Assembly (NCBI RefSeq): GCF_029227915.1
Contig: NC_079887.1
Coordinates: 18,785,650-18,849,649, forward strand
From: Hydractinia symbiolongicarpus
Taxonomy: Eukaryota > Cnidaria > Hydrozoa > Anthoathecata > Hydractiniidae
Direction of reading: 5' to 3'
Length of the DNA: 64,000 nt
Part shown: positions 34,147-48,300 of the stretch, piece by piece
Layout: each line of letters begins with the position of its first letter
Position numbering within the stretch: position 1 is the stretch's first letter
Position numbers and translations under genes: made by a program
Notes under the pieces: model-generated
Told to the model about the DNA's origin: nothing
The model's input: only the letters and a program-made list of their open reading frames with translations
The model's database searches: none

Positions 34147-37100
34147 GCGCAGGCACGTGGAACCACTTGATTTACGTGTAACCACTTGATTTACGTGTTT
34201 ATTAGGCGTCAAAAGGCCATATTACGGTCTTTAGAGGCCCGTGCGCGTAGCTGACGGTGTTTTAAAGCCATGGCGCAACAGAAAATCACTTGGGACGTCG
34301 AAGTCCGTTGAGAGTGGAAGGATCAGACCAATGGTAACCTACGCAGGCGCGTGGAGCCACTTGATTTACGTGTAAGGCCTTTATTAGGCATCAAAATACC
34401 ATATCACAGTGTTTAGAGGACCGTGCGCGTAGTTAACGGTGTTTTAAAGCCGTGACGCAACGGAAAACCACTTGGGACGTCGTAGTCCATCGAGAGTGAA
34501 AGGATTAGACCAATGGTAACCTGCGCAGACACGTGGAACCACTTGATTTACGTGAAAGGCCTTTATTAGGCGTCAAAATGCCATATTACGGCCTTTAGAG
34601 GTCTCTTAGCGTGGTTGGGGGTGTTATAAAGCCATGGGGCAATGGAAAACGACTTGAAACGTTTTAGGCCATTCACAACAGAAGGATTAGACCAATGGTA
34701 ACTTGCGCAGGCACGTGGAACCACGTGATTTACGTGTAAGGCCTTAACTAGGCGTCAAACTGCCACATTACCGTCTTTAGAGGCCCGTGCGCGTAGCTGA
34801 CGGTGTTTTAAAGCCATGGCGCAACAGAAAATCACTTGGGACGTCGAAGTCTATTGAGAGTGGAAAGATTAGACAAATATTAACCTGCGCAAGCTCGTGG
34901 AACTACGTGATATACGTGTAAGGCTTTTATTAGGCATCCGAAGACCATATTACAGCGTTTAGAGGCCCTTGCGCGTAGTTGACAGTATTTTAAAGCCGTG
35001 ACGCAACGGAAAACTACTTGGGACGTCGTAGTCCATTGAGAGTGAAAAGATTAGACCAATGGTAACCTGCGCAGGCACGTGGAACCACTTGATTTACGTG
35101 AAAGGCCTTTTATAGGCGTCAAAAGGCCATATTACGGCCTTTAGAGGCCCGTGCGCGTAGCTGACGGTGTTTTAAAGCCATGGGGCAACAGAAAATCACT
35201 TGGGACGTCGAAGTCCATTGAGAGTGGAAAGATTAAACCAATATTAAGCTGCGCAAGCTCGTGGAACTACGTGATTTACGTGTAAGGCTTTTATTAGGCA
35301 TCAGAAGGCCATATTACAGCGCTTAGAGGCCCTTGCGCGTAGTTGACAGTGTTTTAAAGCCATGGCGCAATGGAAAAAGACTTCAGACGTCGTAGTCCAT
35401 TGAGAGTGGAAGGATTAGACCAATATTAACCTGAGCAGGCACGTGGAACCACGTGATTTACGTGTGAGACCTTTATTAGGCGTCAAAAGGCCATATTGCA
35501 GCGTTTGTAGGACTGTTAACGTAGTTGACGATGTTATAAAGCCAAGGCGCAAAGGAGAACGACTTGGGACGTCGTAGTTCATTGAGAGTGGAAAGATTAG
35601 ACCAATAGTAACCTGTGCAGTCACGTTGAACCACGTGATTTACGTGTAAGGCTTTTATTAAGCATCAAAAGGCCATATTGCAGCGTTTGTAGGCCTGTTA
35701 ACGTAGTTGACGATGTTATAAAGCCAAGGCGCAAAGGAGAACGACTTGCGACGTCGTAGTTCATTGAGAGTGGAAAGATTAGACCAATAGTAACCTGTGC
35801 AGTCACGTTGAACCACGTGATTTACGTGTAAGGCTTTTATTAGGCATCAAAAGTCCATATTACAGCAGTTAGAGGCCTGTACACGTAGTTGACGGTGTTA
35901 AAAGGGTGTGCCGCAATGAAAAATCACTTGGGACGTCGAAGTCCATTGACAGTGGAAAGATTAGACCAATAGTAACCTATGCAGGCACGTGGAACCACTT
36001 GATTTACGTGTAAGGCCCATATTAGGCATCAAAATGCATGTGGAGCCACGTGATTTACGTGTAAGGCCTTTATAAGGCCTGAAAAGACCATATTACAGCC
36101 TTTAGAAGACTTTTAGCGTAGTTGACGGTGTTATAAAGCCATGGCGCAATGGAAAACGACTTTGGACGTCGTAGTCTATTGAGAGTTGAAGGATTAGACC
36201 AATGGTAACCTGCGCAGACACTTGGAACCACTGGATTTTCGTGTAAGGATTTTATTAGGCGTCAAAAGGCCCTATTACGGCCCATAGAGGCCTCTTAGCA
36301 TAGTTGACGGTGTTATAAAGCCATGGCGCAATGGAAAACGACTTTGGACGTCGTAGTCTATTGAGAGTTGAAGGATTAGACCAATGGTAACCAGCGCAGA
36401 CACTTGGAACCACGTGATTTACGTGTAAGGCCTTTATTAGGCGTCAAATAGCCACATTAGGGTCTTTAGAGGCCCGTGCGCGTAGTTGACGGTGTTTTAA
36501 AGCCATGGCGCAACATAAAAACACTTGGGACGTCGAAGTCCATTGAGAGTGGAAAGATTAGACCAATAGTAACCTGCGCAGTCACGTTGAACCACGTGAT
36601 TTACGTGTAAGGCCTTTACTAGGCATCAAAATGCCGTATTACAGCGCTTAGAGGCCCGTGCGCGTGGTTGACGGTGTTTTAAAGCCGTGACGCGACGGAA
36701 AACCACTTGGGACGCCGTAGTGCATTGAGAGTCAAAGGATTAGACCAATGGTAACCTGCGCAGGAACGTGGAACCACTTGATTTACGTGTAACCACTTGA
36801 TTTACGTGTTTATTAGGCGTCAAAAGGCCATATTACGGCCTTTAGAGGCCCGTGCGCGTAGCTGACGGTGTTTTAAAGCCGTGACGCGACGGAAAACCAC
36901 TTTGGACGCCGTAGTCCATTGAGAGTCAAAGGATTAGACCAATGGTAACCTGCGCAGGCACGTGGAACCACTTGATTTACGTGTAACCACTTGATTTACG
37001 TGTTTATAAGGCGTCAAAAAGCCATATTACGGTCTTTAGAAGCCCGTGCGCGTAGCTGACGGTGTTTTAAAGCCAGAGTGCAACAGAAAATCACTTGGGA

Positions 37101-37448
37101 CGTCGAAGTCCGTTGAGAGTGGAAGGATTAGACCAATGGTAACCTACGCAGGCGCGTGGAGCCACTTGATTTACGTGTAAGGCCTTTATTAGGCATCAAA
37201 ATACCATATCACAGCGTTTAGAGGACCGTGCGCGTAGTTAACGGTGTTTTAAAGCCGTGACGCAACGGAAAACCACTTGGGACGTCGTAGTCCATCGAGA
37301 GTGAAAGGATTAGACCAATGGTAACCTGCGCAGACACGTGGAACCACTTGATTTACGTGAAAGGCCTTTATTAGGCGTCAAAATGCCATATTACAGCTTT
37401 TAGAGGTCTCTTAGCGTGGTTGAGGGTGTTATAAAGCCATGGGGCAAT
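34147..37448 (+). repeat. 3.3-kb satellite block, second copy
   Basis: Partner of 30187-33488 at offset 3960. The sequence just before it, 33490-34180, matches 27698-28388 (offset 5792), so this unit was assembled from two source regions. Confidence 0.85.
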
Positions 37449-40400
37449 GGAAAATGACTTGGAACGTTTTAGGCCATTCACAACAGAAGGATTAGACCAA
37501 TGGTAACTTGCGCAGGCACGTGGAACCACGTGATTTACGTGTAAGGCCTTAACTAGGCGTCAAACTGCCACATTACCGTCTTTAGAGGCCCGTGCGCGTA
37601 GCTGACGGTGTTTTAAAGCCATGGCGCAACAGAAAATCACTTGGGACGTCGAAGTCTATTGAGAGTGGAAAGATTCGACAAATATTAACCTGCGCAAGCT
37701 CGTGGAACTACGTGATATACGTGTAAGGCTTTTATTAGGCATCCGAAGACCATATTATAGCGTTTAGAGGCCCTTGCGCGTAGTTGACAGTGTTTTAAAG
37801 CCGTGACGCAACGGAAAACTACTTGGGACGTCGTAGTCCATTGAGAGTGGAAAGATTAGACCAATGGTAACCTGCGCAGGCACGTGGAACCACTTGATTT
37901 ACGTGAAAGGCCTTTTATAGGCGTCAAAAGGCCATATTACGGCCTTTAGAGGCCCGTGCGCGTAGCTGACGGTGTTTTAAAGCCATGGGGCAACAGAAAA
38001 TCACTTGGGACGTCGAAGTCCATTGAGAGTGAAAAGATTAAACCAATATTAACCTGCGCAAGCTCGTGGAACTACGTGATTTACGTGTAAGGCTTTTATT
38101 AGGCATCAGAAGGCCATATTACAGCGCTTAGAGGCCCGTGCGCGTAGTTGACAGTGTTTTAAAGCTGTGACGCAACGGAAAACTACTTGGGACGTCGTAG
38201 TCCATTGAGAGTGGAAGCATTAGACCAATGGTAACTTGCGCAGGCACGTTGAACCACGTCATTTACGTGCAAGGCTTTTATTAAGCATCAAAAGGCCATA
38301 TTGCAGCGTTTGTAGGCCTGTTAACGTAGTTGACGATGTTATAAAGCCAAGGCGCAAAGGAGAACGACTTGGGACGTCGTAGTTCATTGAGAGTGAAAAG
38401 ATTAGACCAATAGTAACCTGTGCAGTCACGTTGAACCACGTGATTTACGTGTAAGGCTTTTATTAGGCATCAAAAGTCCATATTACAGCAGTTAGAGGCC
38501 TGTACACGTAATTGACGGTGTTAAAAGGGTGTGCCGCAATGAAAAATCACTTGGGACGTCGAAGTCCATTGACAGTGGAAAGATTAGACCAATAGTAACC
38601 TATGCAGGCACGTGGAACCACTTGATTTACGTGTAAGGCGTCAAAAGGCCATATTATAGCCCTTAGAGGCATGTAGCGTAGTTGACGATGTTATAAAGCC
38701 AAGGCGCAATGGAGAACGACTTGGATCGTCGTAGGCTATTGAGAACAGAAGGATTAAACCTGTGGTAACCTGCGCAGGCACGTGGAACCATCTGATTTAC
38801 GTGTAAGGCCTTTATTAGGCGTCAAATAGCCACATTAGGGTCTTTAGAGGCCCGTGCGCGTAGTTGACGGTGTTATAAAGCCATGGCGCAACATAAAAAC
38901 ACTTGGGACGTCGAAGTCCATTGAGAGTGGAAAGATTAGACCAATAGTAACCTGTGCAGTCACGTTGAACCACGTAATTTACGTGTAAGGCTTTTATTAG
39001 GCATCAAAATGCCATATTAGAGCAGTTAGAGGTCTGTACACGTAGTTGACGGTGTTAAAAGGGTGTGCCGCAATGAAAAATCACTTGGGACGTCGAAGTC
39101 CATTGACAGTGGAAGGATTAGACCAATAGTAACCTACGCAGGCACGTGGAACCACTTGATTTACGTGTAAGGTTCGTATCAGGCATCAAAAGGCATGTGG
39201 AGCCACGTGATTTACGTGTAAGGCCTTTACTAGGCATCAAAATGCCGTATTACAGCGCTTAGAGGCCCGTGCGCGTGGTTGACGGTGTTTTAAAGCCGTG
39301 ACGCGACGGAAAACCGCTTGGGACGCCGTAATTCAATGAGAGTCAAAGGATTAGACCAATGGTAACCTGCGCAGGCACGTGGAACCACTTGATTTACGTG
39401 TAACCACTTGATTTACGTGTTTATTAGGCGTCAAAAGGCCATATTACGGCCTTTAGAGGCCCGTGCGCGTAGCTGACGGTGTTTTAAAGCCATGGCGCAA
39501 CAGAAAATCACTTGGGACGTCAAAGTCCGTTGAGAGTGGAAGGATTAGACCAATGGTAACCTACGCAGGCGCGTGGAGCCACTTGCTTTACGTGTAAGGC
39601 CTTTATTGGGCATCAAAATACCATATTACAGCGTTTAGAGGACCGTGCGCGTAGTTAACGGTGTTATAAAGCCGTGACGCAACGGAAAACCACTTGGGAC
39701 GTCGTAGTCCATCGAGAGTTAAAGGATTAGACCAATGGTAACCTGCGCAGACACGTGGAACCACTTGATTTACGTGAAAGGCCTTTATTAGACGTCAAAA
39801 TGCCATATTACGGCCTTTAGAGGTCTCTTAGCGTGGTTGAGGGTGTTATAAAGCCATGGGGCAATGGAAAACGACTTGGAACGTTTTAGGCCATTCACAA
39901 CAGAAGGATTAGACCAATGGTAACTTGCGCAGGCACGTGGAACCACGTGATTTACGTGTAAGGCCTTAACTAGGCGTCAAACTGCCACATTACCGTCTTT
40001 AGAGGCCCGTGCGCGTAGCTGACGGTGTTTTAAAGCCATGGCGCAACAGAAAATCACTTGGGACGTCGAAGTCTATTGAGAGTGGAAAGATTAGACAAAT
40101 ATTAACCACCGCAAGCTCGTGGAACTACGTGATATACGTGTAAGGCTTTTATTAGGCATCCGAAGACCATAATACAGCGTTTAGAGGCCCTGGCGCGTAG
40201 TTGACAGTGTTTTAAAGCCGTGACGCAACGGAAAACTACTTGGGACGTCGTAGTCCATTGAGAGTGGAAAGATTAGACCAATAGTAACCTGTGCAGTCAC
40301 GTTGAACCACGTGATTTACGTGTAAGGCTTTTATTAGGCATCAAAAGTCAATATTACAGCAGTTAGAGGTCTGTACACGTAGTTGACGGTGTTAAAAGGG

Positions 40401-42140
40401 GGTGCCGCAATGAAAAATCACTTGGGACGTCGAAGTCCATTGACAGTGGAAAGATTAAACCGAACCACGTCATTTACGTGCAAGGCTTTTATTAAGCATC
40501 AAAAGGCCATATTACAGCGTTTGTAGGACTGTTAGCGTAGTTGACGTTGTTATAAAGCCGTGGCGCAATGGAAAGCGACTTGGGACGTTGTAGTCCATTG
40601 ACAGTAGAAGGAGTAGAACAATTGTAACCTCCGCAGGCGCGTGGAACCACTTGATTTACGTGTAAGGCCTTTATTAGGCGTCAAAAGTCCATATTACAGC
40701 GTTTGGAGTCCCGTGCGCATATTTGACTGCGTCTTAAAGCTGTGACGCAACGGAAAACCACTTGGGACGTTGTAGTCCTTTGAGAGTGGAAGCATTAGAC
40801 CAATGGTAACCTGCGGAGGCACGTGGAACCACGTCATTTACGTGCAAGGCTTTTATTAGGCATCAAAAGGCCATATTACAGTTGTTAGAGGCCTGTACAC
40901 GTAGTTGACGTTGTTAAAAGGGTATGCCGCAATGGAAAGCCACTTCAGACGTCGTAGTCCATTGAGAGTGGAAGGATTAGACCAATAGTAACCTACGCAG
41001 GCACGTGGAACCACTTGATTTACGTGTAAGGTTCGTATCAGGCATCAAAAGGCATGTGGAGCCACGTGATTTACGTGTAAGGCCTTTACTAGGCATCAAA
41101 ATGCCGTATTACAGCGCTTAGAGGCCCGTGCGCGTGGTTGACGGTGTTTTAAAGCCGTGACGCGACGGAAAACCGCTTGGGACGCCGTAGTCCAATGAGA
41201 GTCAAAGGATTAGACCAATGGTAACCTGCGCAGGCACGTGGAACCACTTGATTTACGTGTAACCACTTGATTTACGTGTTTATTAGGCGTCAAAAGGCCA
41301 TATTACGGCCTTTAGAGGCCCGTGCGCGTAGCTGACGGTGTTTTAAAGCCATGGCGCAACAGAAAATCACTTGGGACGTCAAAGTCCGTTGAGAGTGGAA
41401 GGATTAGACCAATGGTAACCTACGCAGGCGCGTGGAGCCACTTGCTTTACGTGTAAGGCCTTTATTGGGCATCAAAATACCATATTACAGCGTTTAGAGG
41501 ACCGTGCGCGTAGTTAACGGTGTTATAAAGCCGTGACGCAACGGAAAACCACTTGGAACGTTGTAGTCCTTTGAGAGTGGAAGCATTAGACCAATGGTAA
41601 CTTGCGCAGGCACGTTGAACCACGTCATTTACGTGCAAGGCTTTTATTAAGCATCAAAAGGCCATATTGCAGCGTTTGTAGGCCTGTTAACGTAGTTGAC
41701 GATGTTATAAAGCCAAGGCGCAAAGGAGAACGACTTGGGACGTCGTAGTTCATTGAGAGTGAAAAGATTAGACCAATAGTAACCTGTGCAGTCACGTTGA
41801 ACCACGTGATTTACGTGTAAGGCTTTTATTAGGCATCAAAAGTCCATATTACAGCAGTTAGAGGCCTGTACACGTAATTGACGGTGTTAAAAGGGTGTGC
41901 CGCAATGAAAAATCACTTGGGACGTCGAAGTCCATTGACAGTGGAAAGATTAGACCAATAGTAACCTATGCAGGCACGTGGAACCACTTGATTTACGTGT
42001 AAGGCGTCAAAAGGCCATATTATAGCCCTTAGAGGCATGTAGCGTAGTTGACGATGTTATAAAGCCAAGGCGCAATGGAGAACGACTTGGATCGTCGTAG
42101 GCTATTGAGAACAGAAGGATTAAACCTGTGGTAACCTGGG

Positions 42141-45100
42141 CAGGCACGTTGAACCACGTCATTTACGTGCAAGGCTTTTATTAAGCATCAAAAGGCCATA
42201 TTGCAGCGTTTGTAGGCCTGTTAACGTAGTTGACGATGTTATAAAGCCAAGGCGCAAAGGAGAACGACTTGGGACGTCGTAGTTCATTGAGAGTGGAAAG
42301 ATTAGACCAATAGTAACCTGTGCAGTCACGTTGAACCACGTGATTTACGTGTAAGGCTTTTATTAGGCATCAAAAGTCCATATTACAGCAGTTAGAGGCC
42401 TGTACACGTAGTTGACGGTGTTAAAAGGGGGTGCCGCAATGAAAAATCACTTGGGACGTCGAAGTCCATTGACAGTGGAAAGATTAAACCGAACGACGTC
42501 ATTTACGTGCAAGGCTTTTATTAAGCATCAAAAGGCCATATTACAGCGTTTGTAGGACTGTTAGCGTAGTTGACGTTGTTATAAAGCCGTGGCGCAATGG
42601 AAAGCGACTTGGGACGTTGTAGTCCATTGACAGTAGAAGGAGTAGAACAATTGTAACCTCCGCAGGCGCGTGGAACCACTTGATTTACGTGTAAGGCCTT
42701 TATTAGGCGTCAAAAGTCCATATTACAGCGTTTGGAGTCCCGTGCGCATATTTGACTGCGTCTTAAAGCTGTGACGCAACGGAAAACCACTTGGGACGTT
42801 GTAGTCCTTTGAGAGTGGAAGCATTAGACCAATGGTAACCTGCGGAGGCACGTGGAACCACGTCATTTACGTGCAAGGCTTTTATTAGGCATCAAAAGGC
42901 CATATTACAGTTGTTAGAGGCCTGTACACGTAGTTGACGTTGTTAAAAGGGTATGCCGCAATGGAAAGCCACTTCAGACGTCGTAGTCCATTGAGAGTGG
43001 AAGGCTTAGACCAATGGTAACCTACGCAGGAACCACTTGATTTACGTGAAAGGCCTTTATTAGGCGTCAAAAGGCCATATAGCGGCCTTTAGAGGTCTCT
43101 TAGCGTGGTTGACTGTGTTATAAAGCCATGGGGCCATGGAAAGTCACTTCGGACGTCGTAGACCATTAAGAGTGGAAGGATTAGAGCAATTGTAACCTGC
43201 GCAGGAACCACTTGATTTACGTGAAAGGCTTTTATTAGGCGTCAAAAGGCCATATTACGGCCTATAGAGGTCTCTTAGCGTGGTTGACGGTGTTATAAAG
43301 CCATGGGGCAATGGAAAGTCACTTCGGACGTCGTAGACCATTAAGAGGGGAAGGATTAGAGCAATTGTAACCTGCGCAGGCACGTGGAGCAACGTGATTT
43401 ACGTGTAAGGCCTTTGTTAGAAGTCAAAAGGCCATATTACGGTCGTTCGAGGCATGTTAGCGTAGTTGACGGTGTTATTACGCCATGGCGCAATGGAAAA
43501 CAACTTGGATCGTATTAGGCCATTGACAACAGAAGGATTAGACCAATGGTAACCTGCGCAGGCACGTGGAACCACTTGATTTACGTGAAAGGCCTTTTAT
43601 AGGCGTCAAAAGGCCATATTACGGCCTTTAGAGGCCCGTGCGCGTAGCTGACGGTGTTTTAAAGCCATGGGGCAACAGAAAATCACTTGGGACGTCGAAG
43701 TCCATTGAGAGTGGAAAGATTAAACCAATAATAACCTGCGCAAGCTCGTGGAACTACGTGATTTACGTGTAAGGCTTTTATTAGGCATCAGAAGACCATA
43801 TTACAGCGCTTAGAGGCCCGTGCGCGTAGTTGACAGTGTTTTAAAGCCGTGACGCAACGGAAAACTACTTGGGACGTCGTAGTCCATTGAGAGTGGAAGC
43901 ATTAGACCAATGGTAACCTGCGCAGGCACGTTGAACCACGTCATTTACGTGCAAGGCTTTTATTAAGCATCAAAAGGCCATATTGCAGCGTTTGTAGGCC
44001 TGTTAACGTAGTTGACGATGTTATAAAGCCAAGGCGCAAAGGAGAACGACTTGGGACGTCGTAGTTCATTGAGAGTGGAAAGATTAGACCAATAGTAACC
44101 TGTGCAGTCACGTTGAACCACGTGATTTACGTGTAAGGCTTTTATTAGGCATCAAAAGTCCATATTACAGCAGTTAGAGGCCTGTACACGTAGTTGAGGG
44201 TGTTAAAAGGGGGTGCCGCAATGAAAAATCACTTGGGACGTCGAAGTCCATTGACAGTGGAAAGATTAAACCGAACCACGTCATTTACGTGCAAGGCTTT
44301 TATTAAGCATCAAAAGGCCATATTACAGCGTTTGTAGGACTGTTAGCGTAGTTGACGTTGTTATAAAGCCGTGGCGCAATGGAAAGCGACTTGGGACGTC
44401 GTAGTCCATTGACAGTAGAAGGAGTAGAACAATTGTAACCTCCGCAGGCGCGTGGAACCACTTGATTTACGTGTAAGGCCTTTATTAGACGTCAAAAGTC
44501 CATATTACAGCGTTTGGAGTCCCGTGCGCATATTTGACTGCGTCTTAAAGCTGTGACGCAACGGAAAACCACTTGGGACGTTGTAGTCCTTTGAGAGTGG
44601 AAGCATTAGACCAATGGTAACCTGCGGAGGCACGTGGAACCACGTCATTTACGTGCAAGGCTTTTATTAGGCATCAAAAGGCCATATTACAGTTGTTAGA
44701 GGCCTGTACACGTAGTTGACGTTGTTAAAAGGGTATGCCGCAATGGAAAGCCACTTCAGACGTCGTAGTCCATTGAGAGTGGAAGGATTAGACCAATGGT
44801 AACCTACGCAGGAACCACTTGATTTACGTGAAAGGCCTTTATTAGCCGTCAAAAGGCCATATAGCGGCCTTTAGAGGTCTCTTAGCGTGGTTGACTGTGT
44901 TATAAAGCCATGGGGCCATAGAAAGTCACTTCGGACGTCGTAGACCATTAAGAGTGGAAGGATTAGAGCAATTGTAACCTGCGCAGGAACCACTTGATTT
45001 ACGTGAAAGGCTTTTATTAGGCGTCAAAAGGCCATATTACGGCCTATAGAGGTCTCTTAGCGTGGTTGACGGTGTTATAAAGCCATGGGGCAATGGAAAG

Positions 45101-45376
45101 TCACTTCGGACGTCGTAGACCATTAAGAGGGGAAGGATTAGAGCAATTGTAACCTGCGCAGGCACGCGGAGCAACGTGATTTACGTGTAAGGCCTTTGTT
45201 AGAAGTCAAAAGGCCATATTACGGTCGTTCGAGGCATGTTAGCGTAGTTGACGGTGTTATTACGCCATGGCGCAATGGAAAACAACTTGGATTGTATTAG
45301 GCCATTGACAACAGAAGGATTAGACCAATGGTAACCTGCGCAGGCACGTGGAACCACTTGATTTACGTGAAAGGCC
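42141..45376 (+). repeat. Satellite block duplicated at offset 1782
   Basis: 42141-43594 matches 43923-45376, including monomers shortened at AAAGATTAAACCGAAC and variants with GGGGCCAT. Related sequence appears again from about 48077. Confidence 0.8.
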
Positions 45377-48300
45377 TTTATTAGGCGTCAAAAGGCCATA
45401 TTACGGCCTTTAGAGGGCCGTGCGCGTAGCTGACGGTGTCTTCAAGCTGTGACGCGACGGAAAACCACTTGGGACGCCGTAGTCCATTGAGAGTCAAAGG
45501 ATTAGACCAATGGTAACCTGCACAGGCACGTGGAACCACTTGATTTACGTGTAACCAGTTGATTTACGTGTTTATTAGGCGTCAAAAGACCATATTACGG
45601 CCTTTAGAGGCCCGTGCGCGTAGCTGACGGTGTTTTAAAGCCATGGCGCAACAGAAAATCACTTGGGACGTCGAAGTCCGTTGAGAGTGGAAGGATTAGA
45701 CCAATGGTAACCTACGCAGGCGCGTGGAGCCACTTGATTTACGTGTAAGGCCTTTATTAGGCATCAAAATATCATATTACAGCGTTTAGAGGACCGTGCG
45801 CGTAGTTAACGGTGTTTTAAAGCCGTGACGCAACGGAAAACCACTTGGGACGTCGTAGTCCATCGAGAGTGAAAGGATTAGACCAATGGTAACCTGCGCA
45901 GAATCGTGGAACCACTTGATTTACGTGAAAGGCCTTTATTAGGCGTCAAAATGCCATATTACGGCCTTTAGAGGTCTCTTAGCGTGGTTGAGGGTGTTAT
46001 AAAGCCATGGGGCATTGGAAAATGACTTGGAACGTTTTAGGCCATTCACAACAGAAGGATTAGACCAATGGTAACTTGCGCAGGCACGTGGAACCACGTG
46101 ATTTACGTGTAAGGCCTTAACTAGGCGTCAAGCTGCCACATTACCGTCTTTAGAGGCCCGTGCGCGTAGCTGACGGTGTTTTAAAGCCATGGCGCAACAG
46201 AAAATCACTTGGGACGTCGTAGTCTATTAAGAGTGGAAAGATTAGACAAATATTAACCTGCGCATGCACGTGGAACCACTTGATTTACGTGAAAGGCCTT
46301 TATTAGGCGTCAAAAGGCCATATTACGGCCTTTAGAGGGCCTTGCGCGTAGCTGACGGTGTCTTCAAGCTGTGACGCAACGGAAAACCACTTGGGACGTC
46401 GTAGTCCATTGAGAGTGGAAGGATTAGACCAATGGTAATCTGCACAGGCACGTGGAACCACTTGATTTACGTGAAAGGCCTTTATTAGGCGTCAAAAGGC
46501 CATATTACGGCCTTTAGAGGTCTCTTAGCGTGGTTGACGGTGTTATAAAGCCAAGGGGCAATGGAAAGCCACTACGACCTCGTAGACCATTAAGAGTGGA
46601 AGGATTAGAGCAATGGTAACCTGCGCAGGCACGTGGAGCAACGTGATTTACGTGTAAGGCCTTTATTAGAAGTCAAAAGGCCATATTACGGTCGTTCGAG
46701 GCTTGTTAGCGTAGTTGACGGTGTTATTACGCCATGGCGCAATGGAAAACAACTTCGAACGTCTTAGGCCATTGACAACCGAAGGATTAGACCAATGGTA
46801 ACCTGTGCAGGCACGTGGAACCACTTGATTTACGTGAAAGGCCTTTATGAGGCGTCAAAAGGCCATATTACGGCCTTTAGATGCCCGTGCGCGTAGCTGA
46901 CGGTGTTTTAAAGCCATGGCGCAACAGAAAATCACTTGAGACGTCGAAGTCCATTGAGAGTGGAAAGATTAGACCAATATTAACCTGCGCAAGCACGTGG
47001 AACTACGTGATTTACGTGTAGGGCTGTTATTAGGCATGAAAAGGCCATATTACAGTAGTTAGAGGACCGTGCGCGTAGTTAACGGTGTTTTAAAGCCGTG
47101 ACGCAACGGAAAACCACTTGGGACGTCGTAATTCATCGAGAGTGGAAGGATTAGACCAATGGTAGCCTGCGCAGACACGTGGAACCACTTGATTTACGTG
47201 AAAAGCCTTTATTAGGCGTCAAAAGGCCATATTACGGCCTTTAGAGGTCTCTTAGCGTGGTTGAGGGTGTTATAAAGCCATGGGGCAATGGAAAACGACT
47301 TGGAACGTTTTAGGCCATTCACAACAGAAGGATTAGACCAATGGTAACTTGCGCTGGCACGTGGAACCACGTGATTTACGTGTAAGGCCTTAACTAGGCG
47401 TCAAACTGCCACATTACCGTCTTTAGAGGCCCGTGCGCGTAGCTGACGGTGTTTTAAAGCCATGGCGCAACAGAAAATCACTTGGGACGTCGAAGTCTAT
47501 TGAGAGTGGAAAGATTAGACAAATATTAACCTGCGCAAGCTCGTGGAACTACGTGATATACGTGTAAGGCTTTTATTAGGCATCCGAAGACCATAATACA
47601 GCGTTTAGAGGCCCTGGCGCGTAGTTGACAGTGTTTTAAAGCCGTGACGGAAAACTACTTGGGACGTCGTAGTCCATTGAAAGTGGAAAGATTAGACCAA
47701 TGGTAACCTGCGCAGGCACGTGGAACCACTTGATTTACGTGAAAGGCCTTTTATAGGCGTCAAAAGGCCATATTACGGCCTTTAGAGGCCCGTGCGCGTA
47801 GCTGACGGTGTTTTAAAGCCATGGGGCAACAGAAAATCACTTGGGACGTCGAAGTCCATTGAGAGTGGATAGATTAAACCAATATTAACCTGCGCAAGCT
47901 CGTGGAACTACGTGATTTACGTGTAAGGCTTTTATTAGGCATCAGAAGGCCATATTACAGCGCTTAGAGGCCCGTGCGCGTAGTTGACAGTGTTTTAAAG
48001 CCGTGACGCAACGGAAAACTACTTGGGACGTCGTAGTCCATTGAGAGTGGAAGCATTAGACCAATGGTAACCTGCGCAGGCACGTTGAACCACGTCATTT
48101 ACGTGCAAGGCTTTTATTAAGCATCAAAAGGCCATATTGCAGCGTTTGTAGGCCTGTTAACGTAGTTGACGATGTTATAAAGCCAAGGCGCAAAGGAGAA
48201 CGACTTGGGACGTCGTAGTTCATTGAGAGTGGAAAGATTAGACCAATAGTAACCTGTGCAGTCACGTTGAACCACGTGATTTACGTGTAAGGCTTTTATT

